Shown piece by piece: positions 1-12,409 of a stretch of 64,000 bases of DNA. The stretch comes from Combretum micranthum. Lineage: Eukaryota; Streptophyta; Magnoliopsida; Myrtales; Combretaceae. Each line of letters begins with the position of its first letter. Positions within the stretch are counted from its first letter, which is position 1. A model generated the notes under the pieces. It ran no database searches and was not told the DNA's origin. It saw only the letters and a program-made list of their open reading frames with translations. The stretch lies in the NCBI GenBank assembly GCA_024138025.1, contig JAMXBD010001254.1:248001-312000 (forward strand). Direction: 5' to 3'. The translations under genes were made by a program, and so were the position numbers.

Positions 1-319
1 TTCTAGCTATTTGAAAATTTGTAAAACTAATAATTTAGAGATCCTTATAGAAATATGGGTCTAACGGTATTAATAACATATTTTTAACATTTCAAATCCC
101 GGGGCGCGCTTTTCGAAGTCGGCACCTGATCGGATTGGAATAGGTCGAAAACTCGTTGATCTCATCCTTTAGAGCATCGTAGGCTTAATACGAACTAATT
201 ACACCTTTTCCTCTTATTCCGACTCCTTGGTTTAGGAACATGGAATTGTTGGATCTAGACTATGGAATTTCTTTGGAGTTTCAGGGACTTAGGTTTCCCG
301 ATCGACTTTCCAGCTTACA
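1..319 (-). repeat. Truncated LTR end of the main 3.5-kb LTR family
   Basis: The text resembles the last 300 bases of the reverse-oriented LTRs (compare 17330-17652): 'tctaacggt', a pale copy of the 'ccgggc...cttttcgaa...gatcgg' block, then 'gatctaga' and 'cccgatcgactttcc'. The usual terminal AGGGGTTTACA is absent; the match fades at a 'cttaca' near 319, so the end is mutated or deleted. The other end lies outside the window, so whether this is a solo LTR or part of an element cannot be told. Confidence 0.5.
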
Positions 320-770
320 CCTTTGCCAAAATGAAAACTGATATTTTATACTTATATGACATATTTGATTGGTGAGATTTATTTTAAGGTCGATTTTTAT
401 AAGTATTTAATAACTCACAACGTTCTCGGAATTCTTTGGATTGAGTTTTATTCCTGAAGTTTAATCACTATTTACTTCTTAACAATTTGTTTTAGGGCTT
501 TATTTTACCCGAATTTATAAGTTGGAGTTAAATATAAAATTTGCGTACGTAGAGGTTTTAGAATAGAAGTATATTGAGTTGCCATTTTATTTCTGAGATT
601 TCTTATTTTTCTCAAATTTCTAGATTCGTTCGGAATTTGGGACTTATTGAAGTTCAGTTTTAATTTGAAGTGACTTTCAGGGTTTTATTTTCAAAGTTCA
701 TCTTTAGAATTATTTACTGAAATTTTCCAAGGCTTACAATAAGATTGAATAATATAAGGGTGACATTGTC
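320..770. other. Unassigned AT-rich sequence
   Basis: No reading frame, LTR terminus or repeat I can match elsewhere in the window. It lies between a truncated LTR and a promoter-bearing repeat. It may be part of either neighbour. Confidence 0.3.
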
Positions 771-1096
771 CATGTCTTATATTCGATCTAGATACCATGA
801 GACAAAAATGATGATGACACAAGTTATAGAACAAGTAAAATCGGATCATTGATCTTCATTTGATTCGGGTAAACATAATATCTTGCTAGAGGCCGCTTAT
901 GTTTTGTTTACTGAAAATAGTTTTCAAGTTAACTGCCAATATCAAATGAACCTATATGGTTACACACAAAAGAATATTTAATTTTAAAGTCCAGTGGGAA
1001 GAAAAAATAAATAAATAAATTATTATTATGAATAATAATTTAATTATTTTAAAAGAGTTATTATCATGTCCAACCCTAATAAGATTAAGGATATTA

Positions 1097-1119
1097 ATGT
1101 CAGTAAAAAATACTGACAT
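1097..1119. promoter_or_regulatory. Perfect 9-bp palindrome abutting a TATA box
   Basis: ATGTCAGTA (1097-1105) and TACTGACAT (1111-1119) are exact reverse complements around a loop of five A. The TATA box starts three bases further on. This could be a dyad protein-binding site or a chance hairpin. Confidence 0.5.
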
Positions 1120-1121
1120 AT

Positions 1122-1130
1122 TATAAATAG
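1122..1130 (+). promoter_or_regulatory. TATA box of the left promoter-bearing repeat
   Basis: TATAAATAG matches the plant TATA consensus. Transcription would start near 1155-1160 and run rightwards into the antisense side of the copia RT pseudogene. Confidence 0.5.
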
Positions 1131-1514
1131 GAGTGATAGGGTCTCTTTAGGGTTATGACTTTTCACTATCACATTAGACTACTGAGAAAATATGTAACCC
1201 TAATAGAGAGAAAAACACAAGAGAGTAAAAAACTCGATTCTTCCTAATCAATCTAGAAGCGTTCTAGATTGTGCTTGCAAGCAAAAGTGATTCCTTTTGG
1301 GTGTGCTTGTTCGTGTGGACTACGTAGAGGGCACAACGAAATCGTGGTGCCTTGTAGATCTGGATTACAAGCAATTAAATTTAAATCTTTGGATCGAAAT
1401 TGCAAGGTATTTTTTTCGGATTCATTCCTATTGGTACCTAATTTAATCAAAACACATGGATTCCATTTTAGGGTTTTGAATTTTTCGCTGCAAAATTTTA
1501 TTTTTGATTTCGCA

Positions 1515-2509
1515 TGAAACCCTACATAAACCTTGAGAGTAAACTTACCCAGAACATCAGATCTAGACAGATAACACGTAAATAAAGTAGGATGCGAATC
1601 AAACTTTTATAAACAAATGCATCTGCTTTATTCTTTGACAATCTTCCATTCATAACCAATGGAGTTGTCACTAGCTAAATCTCTCCATATGAAATTTCCT
1701 TAAAACTTCTAAGGCATAGTTTTGTTGATAGATGAAAATTCGAGCTTCATAGGGAAAAATTCTCATGATTGAAAAATATTTCATCTCACCTAAATTGGAC
1801 ATTTCAAAGTCACTCTACATTTCCAACACAAATTGCATAAAGTCTTTTGAATACAAGATGTAACCAACAAGTCATGAAAATATAAAGAGACAATAGGTTG
1901 CACTTGTCCTTGACCCTTCAACACCTACAAAGTAGCTTCACTTTTACTTATTTAAAATGCTTACTTAGAAAATAGGTATCAATCTTGTTGTATCAAGCCC
2001 TTAGAGCTTCTTTTAAGCCATAAAGAGCTTTGCAAAGATCGTAAAGTGTTGTTCACAACCAGCAACATGAAATCCTTTAGATTGCTCAACATAGATGTCT
2101 TCTTTTACAACGTCATTAAGAAAAGATTACTTCACATCAACATGATGAAATTTCCAACCTATATTTGTTGTTAATGCTATCAAAAGCCTTATAGTGTCAT
2201 GTCGACAAATAGGAGAAAAAGCATTTTAAAAATCAACACCATACTCTTGGAGAAAACCCTTCGCAATAAACCTCGCCTTGAGTTTGTTTACAAAATCATC
2301 TGGGTTATATTTGACTCTATAAACCCACTTAACACCAATTACTTTTTATTTTTAGGTCTATCTACAAGCGTCCAAGTATCATTTTTATCAATCATCTTTA
2401 GCTCCTCTTTGATTGGAACTTTTAACCCATCTTCTTTGACAACTTCATCATAACATGTAGGTTCTGGTAATACTATATTGCATCTCTCATAAATTTCAAC
2501 TAGTGGCAA
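1515..2509 (-). pseudogene. Ty1/copia reverse transcriptase and RNase H region, decayed
   Basis: Read on the minus strand, three frames together give the order of a plant copia RT. First comes the 'NDTWTLVDRP' entry motif (about 2345-2385). Then, in shifted frames, come 'KWVYRVKYN', the catalytic region as 'SLYFHDLLVTS' (about 1855-1890) where the family has Y-V-D-D-L-L, then 'MSNLGEMKYF', and finally 'YKSLI...LLYLR...SLLSRFM' up to about 1520. Many stops and frameshifts separate them, and the first catalytic Asp is lost, so the gene is dead. It joins the integrase piece at 6145 once the solo LTR at 2510-6139 and its duplicated GGCAA are removed. Its 3' part is cut off at 1514. Confidence 0.85.
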
Positions 2510-3154
2510 TGTCATGCGCGAAGGGTATCCTAAACGTGGTAGCTTGCCACATATAATATAAGACTCAAGAATGACCACCTTAGTCATGCAAAAATCTTGG
2601 TATTACATGTAAAATGTCTAGCACGATAATAGGATATGCTTTCGGGAAGTATGGTCTAAGTAAGTAAGAATAAACATACAAGAATCCAGAAATAAAATAG
2701 ATCATAATATTAATAATTAAAGGTCTATTACACGATTCTTAGGGACATACCTCGCTAAATTCCAAGGATCGCAATAACTAACAGGCTTTACAATAATTTA
2801 GTGCTACATTAAAAGATTTTAAAGGAATTCTAATCTAATCCTTCATCCTTCAAAAGCTCCCAAAACAAAACTTACGTGGATAAGAGGAGACCTTGGGTAC
2901 AAAAACAGGTATTCTTGTGAATGCAAATATCTATAGGGGTATAAGCTTAAAGGCTTAGTGAGTAAATCCTAAAATTCATACTTGGAACAAAAATAGTAAC
3001 CAAGTTTATTAAACAAACAAATGGAATGCAACAAGCACGTGAGCACACAAGACATATGATTATATGGGAATCATATGTTGAATGAATTACTCCCTTCATT
3101 TAGGGTTAGGTATTCTGGCCCATTACAGTCACTGCTTCTTTTAAAAATATTTTT

Positions 3155-3255
3155 ATAGATCTTACTGGCTCTTATACGCCATAAAAAAACATGTAGTTAT
3201 TACTGGCTCCTACTAGCCATCAGTTTATGTAGTTTTTACCAGCTCCTACTCGCTA
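3155..3255 (-). repeat. LTR minisatellite, GGCTAGTAGGAGCC type
   Basis: Three spaced, imperfect copies of TACTGGCTCCTACTAGCC (reverse of GGCTAGTAGGAGCCAGTA) lie between the conserved 'ccttcattta' and 'gcaatgtgactca' flanks. The same slot holds other repeat units in other LTR copies. Confidence 0.7.
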
Positions 3256-4944
3256 CATACATAATATACAGGTTATGCCTACCACCACTATCATACACTT
3301 GTCCCACCAATTGTATAATAGCGAATGCAATGTGACTCAACATATGAAGTGCATGTATCAACTTTTGTTTAAAGCCTAGCCATTCTATTTTTAATTTCTT
3401 ACAGGTGATCAGCCAATTTCAGACACTTCAACATGCTAATAAACATATAATTTATTACAAGCATTTCATGCTTCGATATACTTAATATTCTTTCAACATA
3501 TTATCATACATCTTCCATTTTATCTTTCCTTAAATCTAATGCAACTAAATTTACAAGCACAAACATAAGCATGAAAAATAAGGAGAGTAGACTCACTCGG
3601 CCATGTCGATACTTCTCTTTTACGGATGAGTCGATTGGTAATTCCACTAATCGAAGTAATCCTTGAGTATGAACACTCCTCCTTGGGATCACCTAATCAA
3701 GAAGAATACCCATAATGAGTATTTCTTATTGATTCTATGATACTTATAAAAAAACTATGTCATAAGATCATCAAAATTTGAATAGAAGATAATTCCAACT
3801 CAAAATGGCCATAAATTGGTCATTTTAACTTGGAATTGCACATATAATATACCGTTTTCGACCTATTCGAAAATATCTATCTATTTCTAAATCTATTTTT
3901 GTCAAACTAAGTCATTTGAGCATCGAAAAAGTCGTGATCAAATTCTCCACGAATTTTGCAAAACTTAACTTTTCTTCATCTTACAAAAACTTGTATCAAA
4001 GATATAGATACTATAATGGTTTGGAAAGACCTTTAAAATGTATATATTTTTATTGACTCATATAAAATGCATGAGTTTAATGAAGTTATCTCGATCATGA
4101 ATTTTTGTAAAGTCTTCTAAGAATTTGGAAAAGCAAAACTTTTGAGAATTTCTACTTAGCTTGTTAGAAAATTTCTTAAGTTATTTTAGATAAGTATTTT
4201 CTCCTTCTTAATTCCATTTCCTTAGCCTTTCAAACTTCAAAAAGAATAATTTTTGCTTTTCTAAGTTTCTTACTTTTTAGGAATTGGGAGGGTAATACTT
4301 TTTTTAAAGTAGTTAAAATCCATCAATCTCTACACTTTCTTAATCTTTTCTAAAGTTTATTTCACTTAAAAAGAAGAAATGATTTCCTAAGTTGTCTATT
4401 AATTTTCATTCCTTAAGATCACTCTATTCTTATGAAAGAAAATTTCTTGGTGTTTTGTTAAACTAGACTATTCCCTTGTGTTCCAAAGTATTGGTGGAAA
4501 AATGAAGTTTACTAAAATTTTTGTTGAACAAGAATTCTTTTCCATTTTATGACTTTGTAAAGTGTATGTATGTATTGTTTAAAAATTCCTATGTTCTTTC
4601 CTTACTAAAATTTATGATGAATTCCTCTAGATTTTTAGAAAAGATTTTGTTAAGATAAATTCCTAAGTTTTTGTGAAAAATCATTTACTTCATGACAACA
4701 TTTATTTTTGGAGAAGAACTTCTATTTTAAGAAAACATTTCCTTCTTTATCTTGTTGAGACAAAACCAATGTGTTCATGCATGATCATGAAATTATAAAA
4801 ACATAAGAAAGATATAATAAGTAATAAAATAAGCAAGTTAATAGAAATGTCAAGTATTGGGAACCTTAGCTTCATCAAGGTATCCCGGGACTAAGAATAG
4901 ACTAGTCACAAAAGAAATAAAGAAAATAAAGAAAAGATTGTTTT

Positions 4945-4984
4945 GACTTGATGAGGACAAGTCTAAGACTAGAGACTAGTCTTA
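4945..4984 (-). promoter_or_regulatory. Conserved leader hairpins (copy in LTR A)
   Basis: Hairpin 2 has arms GACTTG 4945-4950 and CAAGTC 4958-4963. Hairpin 1 has arms TAAGACTAG 4964-4972 and CTAGTCTTA 4976-4984. Both lie about 470 nt downstream of the TATA box in the LTR's own sense. Hairpin 3 (near 4887) is degraded in this copy: GGGACTA is present but its partner is mutated. Confidence 0.75.
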
Positions 4985-5447
4985 AAATAACATGAAATAT
5001 ATAAATTGATTGAATAACATGAAAGTAAATAAATATCAATGAGCTTATATGCTCTAAATATTATATATAAGTACATAATTATATCTAGTTAAATATATAT
5101 ATATATATAAGAGGTTGGCATAGTATCAACAATAATATGAGCAAAATAAAATAACAACATAAAAATATATAAATACATATTCATGAACAAGAACAATACA
5201 TGGGCATAATGTAGCTTCCATAATATTAAGTTTAGGAAATTCGTACCATGGTCATGTAAAGTTACATGACATGGTAAGAAAGTTTTGAGGAGATTTCTTA
5301 TCTAAAGTAAGAATGGTAGTCGAAGAGGGTTTTGAGAAGGAATTTTGGAGAATTTCGGGAGAGTATTTGAGAGAGAATTTGGAGAGAATATTTGGAGAGT
5401 AATTTTGTGGGTAGTAGATGTGTGAATGAAGTGAAAGAGGAGGGGGG

Positions 5448-5454
5448 TATTTAT
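5448..5454 (-). promoter_or_regulatory. TATA box of LTR A
   Basis: ATAAATA on the minus strand, in the context gATAAATAccccccTCCTC. It aligns with TATAAATA in the other LTR copies and marks the U3/R boundary region. Confidence 0.65.
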
Positions 5455-6144
5455 CGGAAAATGAGGAGTGAAATTAGATGTAATAAAATAAATTGAAAAA
5501 GAAAAAATAGATAGATGAAAAGAGAGGGGCGTCGACCATGGAGAGAGGGGAGAGAGAGAGATGTAATTTTTTGTATTTTTATGTATTAAAAGTAATAATA
5601 AGTAAAGTATATATGATATAAAGTTATGATAATGATAAGAAGTAAAGATAATAGGTATATAGAGTCTAAGAGTAGGTGTTAGAAAAAGTAGAGATAAATG
5701 AATAGTGTAATGTAAAGTAGATGTGGCTAGTAAAATACCGGTAGTAAGATAATACACGTATAATTGCGATATCTATTATTTTTAGTTACTGAAAAATTAC
5801 AAAACTGATATTTTTAAAATCCTTGTATTAAATCGTCCTAACGGTGTCATCAGAATATTTTTACTATTCCGAGCTCCAGAACATGCTTTTTGAGAATTAA
5901 TTCCGTTTGAGTCCGAAGGACACTCGAAATTCACGAATATGATATTTTTATGCTTCCTCAAGTTATTACAGACTATTATCACTAATTATTTCAACTTCAT
6001 TTTCTAGGGTTAAAGAATACGGGAATGCCGGATCTAAATTCTAGGGTTTGTACTAGTCTTTTATTGACCTTTAAGGTTTCTAGTTGACTTTTAATTCTAA
6101 GATCAAATTTAAAATTAACCGAAATTTCAGTGGTTTACAGGCAA

Positions 6145-7170
6145 TGTTCCTCCAATTGGAACATCATCAAAATTTTCAATACAAACCTTAGCTTCTAATT
6201 AAGGTATGGTTTCCCAAATTTAATCAACATTTGGAACTTCCACCTCATGTTTGTTCTAGATGCATATCATTACTTCATTAATTTTGATGCCTCTACTAAT
6301 AATTTTTTTTTTCTTTTCAAATCGAAAACTCTAGCCTCATAGATAGAGTTATATCCCACAAAAATTCCTATCTTAGCTTTGTAATATGATTTTTTTCTTT
6401 TCACATCTGGTACATGCATTACATTAAACATAAACTCCTAAACATCTTAGGGTACTTCACAACTAGTTTACCTTCATACCATGCTTCAAATGGAGTTTTG
6501 TCCTTCACAACCTTCATTAGAAGTCTATTTAAGGAATATACAGCTCTGTTGACAACTTCTACCCAAAAGCACTTGGGCATATTCTTTTCAAATAAGAAGC
6601 ACCTAGTTATCTCCATAGCAGTTCTGTTCCTACTAGTACTCACTCCATTTTCTAGCAAAGAGTGGGTAAGAGTGAGTTGATGTTTAATTTCAGCCTCAAC
6701 ACTAAAAGTGTTAAATTTTTCCAAAGTGTATTAAGTCCTATTATTGAATATTATCATCTTGATATTGTTGTTTGCTTGATTTTGCACTGAGGCCTTGAAA
6801 TTCTTAAACACATCACTTCTATTTTATAAGGTAAACCCAACGTATCCTTATGTGATCTTCTATGAATGAGATTAAATACTTACTTCCATTTAACAAAGGT
6901 GTCTTCAATGGTTCACACATATCAACAAGAATCATTTGAAGCCTTTTTGAATCTCTCGAAGATTAGTTAAAAAGAAAGAGCAACCTATTTTGTTTAGCAA
7001 ATTAACATACTTGCCACACATGCTTTTCATGACAAAAAATAAGAAGGCCTTTAGTTATGTCTTTGTCGTTCAAGTGTTTAAGAGCAGATTTCTTAAAATT
7101 GTCAAATCTTTTGTGCCACAACAGAGATTCATTATGAAATATCTCGAATTTCACTAGCTTAATAAAGAAA
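6145..7170 (-). pseudogene. Ty1/copia integrase with GAG_pre-integrase domain, decayed
   Basis: From right to left on the minus strand the text gives 'NESLLWHKRF' (GAG_pre-integrase, about 7095-7135), the integrase tail 'KHQLT...NGVSTSRNRTAMEI' and 'MPKCFWVEVVNRAVYSLNR' (the readable 101-aa piece 6419-6724), and 'GIFVGYNSIYEARVFDL', the C-terminal copia signature (about 6290-6350). Frameshifts and stops lie between them, so the three catalytic acids cannot all be traced. On the right it is split from the protease by an inserted 4.7-kb repeat, and on the left from RT by solo LTR A. Confidence 0.85.
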
Positions 7171-10100
7171 ATGTGAAATAATAGTATAAATAAATTGAGA
7201 AAAATTGAACCAAATTAAAACCTAAAGTAAAGAAAATAAACTAGGTAATTCAGTTAAGTAGATTAAACTAAATACATGGTATGGTAAGTTGAATTAGCAA
7301 ATTTGAGTTAGTAATTAATTTCAATAGAAAGTAAAGATTAAACCATACAAATTTCCCATTTTATCATACTAAATAAATTAAACAAAATCCAAATATCAGT
7401 TTAGCCATTTCCAAAATTACAATGGTTCAAATTTCTAATTTTGTGAATTCCAACAATGTTCTCTAAATTCAATACCTAAATTTTTCAACACACCAATTAT
7501 GACCAAAGATCAATTTCAACAATAATTACTAAATTAATTTTATCAACATCAATTTTTCCAAATTAAATTCCTAAATTAATCTAGCTATTTCCTAAAGCCA
7601 TTTTAGTATCTAATTACCTCCTAAGGCCCTAACCATTTACCAGCCCAGTTCACTACCAACCTAACTCTAAACCAACTAAAAACCCTCTATAACTTAACAC
7701 ATCACCAATATTATCCTAAAAAATTTCCACCAAAATTTTTACTCAATATTATCCATTTGCCAACCCACCAAGATCTAAAACCTTTCATAAAGTGCCACTT
7801 AATGTCATTATCCCTTCCTACTTGTCTTTTTGCAAAATAAACCCTAAAGAAACCTCAAATGGCACCTCTTATAGGCCAAAATCCAACAGAAAAATACTTC
7901 ACTTTTCACTTTCAAAATAAACATTGAAACATCACAAAATCTATCTTCTTATCAAAGACCTACAAGGTATCATATCCTCTATACCTTACTTATTCTTTTA
8001 TCCACCTAAAAACACTAATAGTCTCTATTTTCTTTTTGAAATATAGGTGATATTATAGAGGGAATGAGATTAGAGGCTAAAGGAGCTTCATTGACTTCCC
8101 AGGAGTAGGCTAGTGAAGATTTTGATTCTGGTTTTTCTGCAACAAGTTTTTAGTTAATTTGTGTGATTAATGAAATATTTTAGTAAATAATAGGCTATGA
8201 TACTAAAAATACAAAATATAAAATATATGATTTAGGTAATAAATCATGTGTTAATTGGTTCAATCATAATATGTTGATATTAGCATTGTTTATGTGTAAT
8301 TAAGTGGATTTATAATGTAAATATGACTCTAATGGAGTAGCATGACATATATGCTATTTTGATGTGTCTTAAATGATTTTTCTCTTGGTTTTTCATGATG
8401 AAATTGAATAAAAAAAATAATTTGTTAGCGAGACAAAAAATAGAAATATTCTTTTCTATGCTATGTGATATTAGTTAGGGTATTAAACAATTTTTTTTTT
8501 TGTATAAAATTCAAGAAAATGATAGTATAAAATTTTAGGATGTGAATTGGAACGTTTGGTAATTTTTCAAATTTTTTTACTATTTTTAGAAACCTGATAG
8601 GTATAGCTCTTAGGAAAAACAAATAAAATATATAAAAAAATTATTTTTAGGTGAAATTTTCATGAATGATATTTTGTTATCTCTAGTAGTAAACTGCAAA
8701 TTCTTGTAATTTTTTAAAGTCATTTACTATTTTTAAAAAATTGAGGGATAATATCAAAAATGGTACCTAACCTTTCACGAAAAATTCAATTAGATACCTG
8801 AAGTTTGGTTTTAAAAAATTTGTTATCTGAAGTAATTTTTCACATTTTACTTAATTTTTTTTTTACTAATTTAGTACTCAAAACAAGCTTTTGCATATAT
8901 TTTTCCTACATTTAGTAAGTTCAATTAAGTATGAAAAATGTACATAAAAACTTACTTCATGTACCAAATTATTCAAAGTCAAATTTTAGATACCTAAAGT
9001 TAACTTTTTGCAAAATTTCAAGTGTCATTTCTAACATTAACAAAAAAATTAATTTATTTTTGTATGATAATATATAATAATATGAGTTGTTAAATCTAAA
9101 TAAAATATCAAATGAATTTATTTTTGACCAAAATTCATAGGACTGGTATTTTAATGTGTCTATATTCAAACTGACAATTTTCATGATTTTTTAAAACATT
9201 TAATATTTTTTAAAATTAATTTTATTTTTCTAACAGTATATAGTAATATGAGTTGTTAAGTCAAAATAAAATTTCAAAAAAATTCATTTTTTAACAAAAT
9301 TTTGAAAAATGATACTTTAGTACGTCAACCTTCAAAGTAGAAATTGTCGTAATTTTTTAATTCATTTAATATTTTTTAAAAATAATTTAAATTTGTTGAC
9401 AATTTTCTAGCCATGTTTCTAAATAAAAAATTTCATGTTTTGGCTTTCATTTATAATTTAATCACTAAACCAACCTGATTAATGTATAATTAGCTATAAT
9501 TAGTTGATTTAGGTAAATTCTAAGTTTGTTAGGTCATTGTTAAATTAAAAATTGGATAAATATAAGTGAATAGGCTAAATTAGTCTAGTTTAGGCAGAAT
9601 AAGACTTTTGGTTATAAAATAGATAACTTGGCATATTATGGGCTTAAATCAATTGGAATAGTTATTGTGGGCCTTGACATGTAATGTAGACTTAGTTGAT
9701 GATTTAGAGGCAAATTTAATTAAATGAACTCAAATGAGCTAAATGTTTTAAACTGGATAATCATAAGGCATTAGCTATATAAATAGGTTTTATGAAATCT
9801 TGGGCTTAAAGGGATTATAAAATGGATTAGTAATTATTTTAGACTTAAATGAGTTAAAATAGCCTAAACAGGCCTAAATAGACAAAATATATTCAACATG
9901 ACCTAAAATAACATAAATGGGCCAAGATAGTAAAAATGGGTCTAAGTTGATCTAAACAACCTAAAATGGACTTAGAAATTAATTTAGGTTTAACTTAGCT
10001 AATATTAGTAGTTTTGGGCTTTAATAATTGGTTTTGGAATTAAATATTAAGATAAGATCCAATCTGACTAAATAACTACAAATGGATTTAATTAGATGAA

Positions 10101-11892
10101 ATTGGTTTAAAAACACAACCTTAGCCTTAATAGCATGATTTCTAGCGAACTAGGCCTATTTACACCAAATGGGCTCAATCTAAATCTTACCAAGTTTTTT
10201 CTAGCTATTTAGGGCCTAAACTTCCAAAATATAACATATATCTAACTTAATGTGACATGGGCAAAAATTCTAAAATACAAGTCCTGTACTCTTTACGTAT
10301 TCCAATTAGGCTTATTTTTAAAATATTTTAGCTCATTATCAATTCCATGTATTGAAATACCTAATTAGGCTCAAATTTTTTCTATGGGCTCAAAAGTCCT
10401 AAAATATCCTTAATGGGCTTAAATAATAAAGTGGAATGGCCCAATGGCTAATTAGGTCTAAATTGATTTCCATTGGACTTTAACTTAATCTTTAGGTCTA
10501 ATAACCAATATTACTCTAATTGAACCTAATTTGAAAATAAAGTTTAATTCCACTTAACTTAATATTTATACTCCTTAATGGGATCAGTTACTAAACCCTA
10601 AAGCCTATTACAGTAAAAAGTGAAATACTTAGATAATTTCTTATTGAATCAAAACTAGGATCCCTAAAGGTCCAATGCATCTAAACAATAAATTTAAATT
10701 TTGAAATTCAATAGGCTTAGTCCAAATCATCTAAGCCAAACTATCTTTAATGGACTTAACTCAATTATAACCCAAGGCCTTATATCATATAAGTCCTTAC
10801 ATTAATTAATTAATCACTATGACTTGAATCATTAGTTCCTATACCCAATTCTTATATAATTAATCTTCCTTGAATAGATATATCATCGACCTATTATTTT
10901 ACGTGCGACTCTTTAGTGTTTACATATTCATTATTAGGTATGCAGTGATATATGTGTTGTTTGCTAGGGTAAGCATCCTAAAATGAACTAATACTTAAAG
11001 ATGGCCTATGTAATTACTCGAGTGTGCTTCCATCGTTTAATCGCTCCAAAGAGTGATAACCTTGTTAAGTAATGTCGACACAATAATTAGACACTTAAGC
11101 TACTATTCGTGGTTCGGTGTGTAGCTAATAGGGTTATTGGGATAATGTTCACTTAAACTCAAAGAGAAGTAATACAATCTGGTTCGCATTTATAGGACCG
11201 ATTGAGTTGGATTGTAGTACAGACTGAGATAAGTAAAGATGTGTAACAGCTATGAACCTTGGATGAGAATATAATCAAATATTCTCATAGGAGACATAGG
11301 CATTCGGATTGTCTATATCAATCATATGAGTAGTTGCTACTACTCAGGACCTTTAGATTCCCATTACTTGTTTTCAGGAATGTGAGTGCTCTCCTATTGT
11401 TTGAATCGCCTAAAATAATAATCTTAAACTGTTGTTTGTTGCATGGCATATATTTTAGGTGTGTAACATGGATTGCATTGTTGTATACTAGGCTTCAACT
11501 CATTCCTTTCCTTTTGAGGTTTTGGTGATTCCTACTTCAATGCTTACATGTATCTTAGGTTTAGGATGCATCAATACGAACTTGGCAAGTGGAGTAGCTA
11601 GGAACATGTGATTAAGTGTTTTTCTTAAATAAAGTTATAGTTATCCTTCAAACTTGTATTTTCTTTTAAGGGCTTAGTTTATGCACATGGTTATGAAATC
11701 ATTTATCAAATACCTTGTATTTATCTACCTTTGAGATATTGTTATTTTTCCACTACTTAATTAAATAATTTTAAAACCTAATTGAATATTTTAGAATCTA
11801 AAATTAGATAGCAAATAATCTCGATAAACAAATAGTTTACGGTAACCTTAGCATATAATACCTATGTATTATACATGGCAGAATTGAACACA
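7171..11892. mobile_element. 4.7-kb repeat 'R', copy 1, inserted in copia pol
   Basis: This block separates the copia protease (ending near 11893) from the GAG_pre-integrase domain (starting near 7140), so it is an insertion. It has no coding capacity I can recognise. The part 9480-11890 is matched in reverse complement by 42398-44640: for example 10741-10890 and 43330-43480 share long identical runs around 'tatatgatataaggcctt'. Much of 9480-10750 is built from short motifs such as TAGGCCTAAAT and GGGCTTAAA. The outer ends are approximate. A non-coding retrotransposon derivative or a non-autonomous DNA element are both possible. Confidence 0.6.
8745..9420. repeat. Internal repeat block with two-copy tandem repeat
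   Basis: 'GGTACCTAACC' and 'AGATACCTGAAG' phrases (8760-8830) are typical of small non-autonomous plant elements. Inside, a unit of about 166 bp is duplicated imperfectly: TATGAGTTGTTAA begins at 9081 and again at 9247. No terminal inverted repeats could be fixed by eye. Confidence 0.4.
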
Positions 11893-12409
11893 CTTGGACC
11901 TTATTCAAGGTATGACACATTATTGTAGTGGTGTAAGCATGTATATTTGTATCTCTCCACTTAGTTAGAAATCATCCATTCCTCATTTTCATAGCCAACA
12001 ACTCACAACCAATATGATCAATAATGATATAAGAAATATTTTGAAAATGTAAAGAATAGTTTTTCTCCAGAAATTGACCAACATTAAGTAAACTTTGGAA
12101 AATTTCTAGCATAAATAATACATTTAAAATGCAATAAGTTCCTATAGAAGTCTCTACAGGAGCAACTCCTTTGCCTTTGATATCGATAGTTTCTCTATTT
12201 CAATCTTCACTTTACACCTATATAAGTGATCAAGCTCCTTAAAACAGCTTAAATCGATGTCATGTGGTTTGTATAACCACCATCAATAAGCTAAGTGTTA
12301 GTAGATTGACATGTTGCATTGCATATAGTAAAAAATAACTCCTCAATTCAGTTTTGCTATTGGTTTCCTTCAATCTAACCTTTGCTGTTGGTTACTATTG
12401 TTCTTACAT
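11893..12409 (-). pseudogene. Ty1/copia protease region, decayed
   Basis: The minus-strand text keeps the C-terminal part of a copia protease and the linker before integrase: 'GKGVAPVETSIGTYCILNVL' followed by 'LLNVGQFLEKNYSLHF' and 'GCELLAMKMRNG' (about 11970-12180). These match the family pattern G-K-G-x-V...VLYVP...NLLSVGQL. The Asp-Ser/Thr-Gly active site upstream was not found with confidence; stops are present. Its continuation into integrase is interrupted by repeat R at about 11892. Confidence 0.75.

Larger units (their letters stand above)
771..1514 (+). repeat. Promoter-bearing repeat, possibly a copia-type LTR
   Basis: The stretch has a strong forward TATA box at 1122-1130, a perfect palindrome just upstream, then a purine-rich leader (1200-1235, rich in gagaga) such as plant copia LTRs often carry. 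It ends at a CA dinucleotide (1513-1514), exactly where the antisense copia RT pseudogene stops being readable, so it looks inserted there. I could not find a convincing second terminus or target-site duplication. The overlapping 65-82 aa frames at 1253-1517 have no recognisable domain. LTR identity is an inference; the promoter architecture is seen directly. Confidence 0.35.
2510..6139 (-). mobile_element. Solo LTR 'A' (3.63 kb) with perfect TSD
   Basis: The element starts TGTCATGCGCGAAGGGTATCC and ends GGTTTACA, matching the family termini after reverse complementing. GGCAA precedes it (2505-2509) and follows it (6140-6144), so it is a complete solo LTR, the scar of LTR-LTR recombination. 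It sits inside the copia pol gene between the RT and the integrase C-terminus. It holds a TATA box (5448-5454), the hairpin pair at 4945-4984 and an AGGAGCC-type minisatellite at about 3155-3255. The 151-aa antisense frame at 5302-5757 is low-complexity U3 sequence and not a gene. Confidence 0.92.

Noticed and set aside
5302..5757. 151-aa antisense reading frame in LTR A
   Set aside because: Low-complexity Leu/Ser/Thr/Ile-rich translation of AT- and CT-rich U3 sequence; the equivalent frame is not kept in other LTR copies.
7171..8150. Possible direct homology with 44700-44970 and 51953-52330
   Set aside because: Both are AT-rich with similar-looking words, but I could not align them convincingly; only the inverted match 9480-11890 versus 42398-44640 is claimed.
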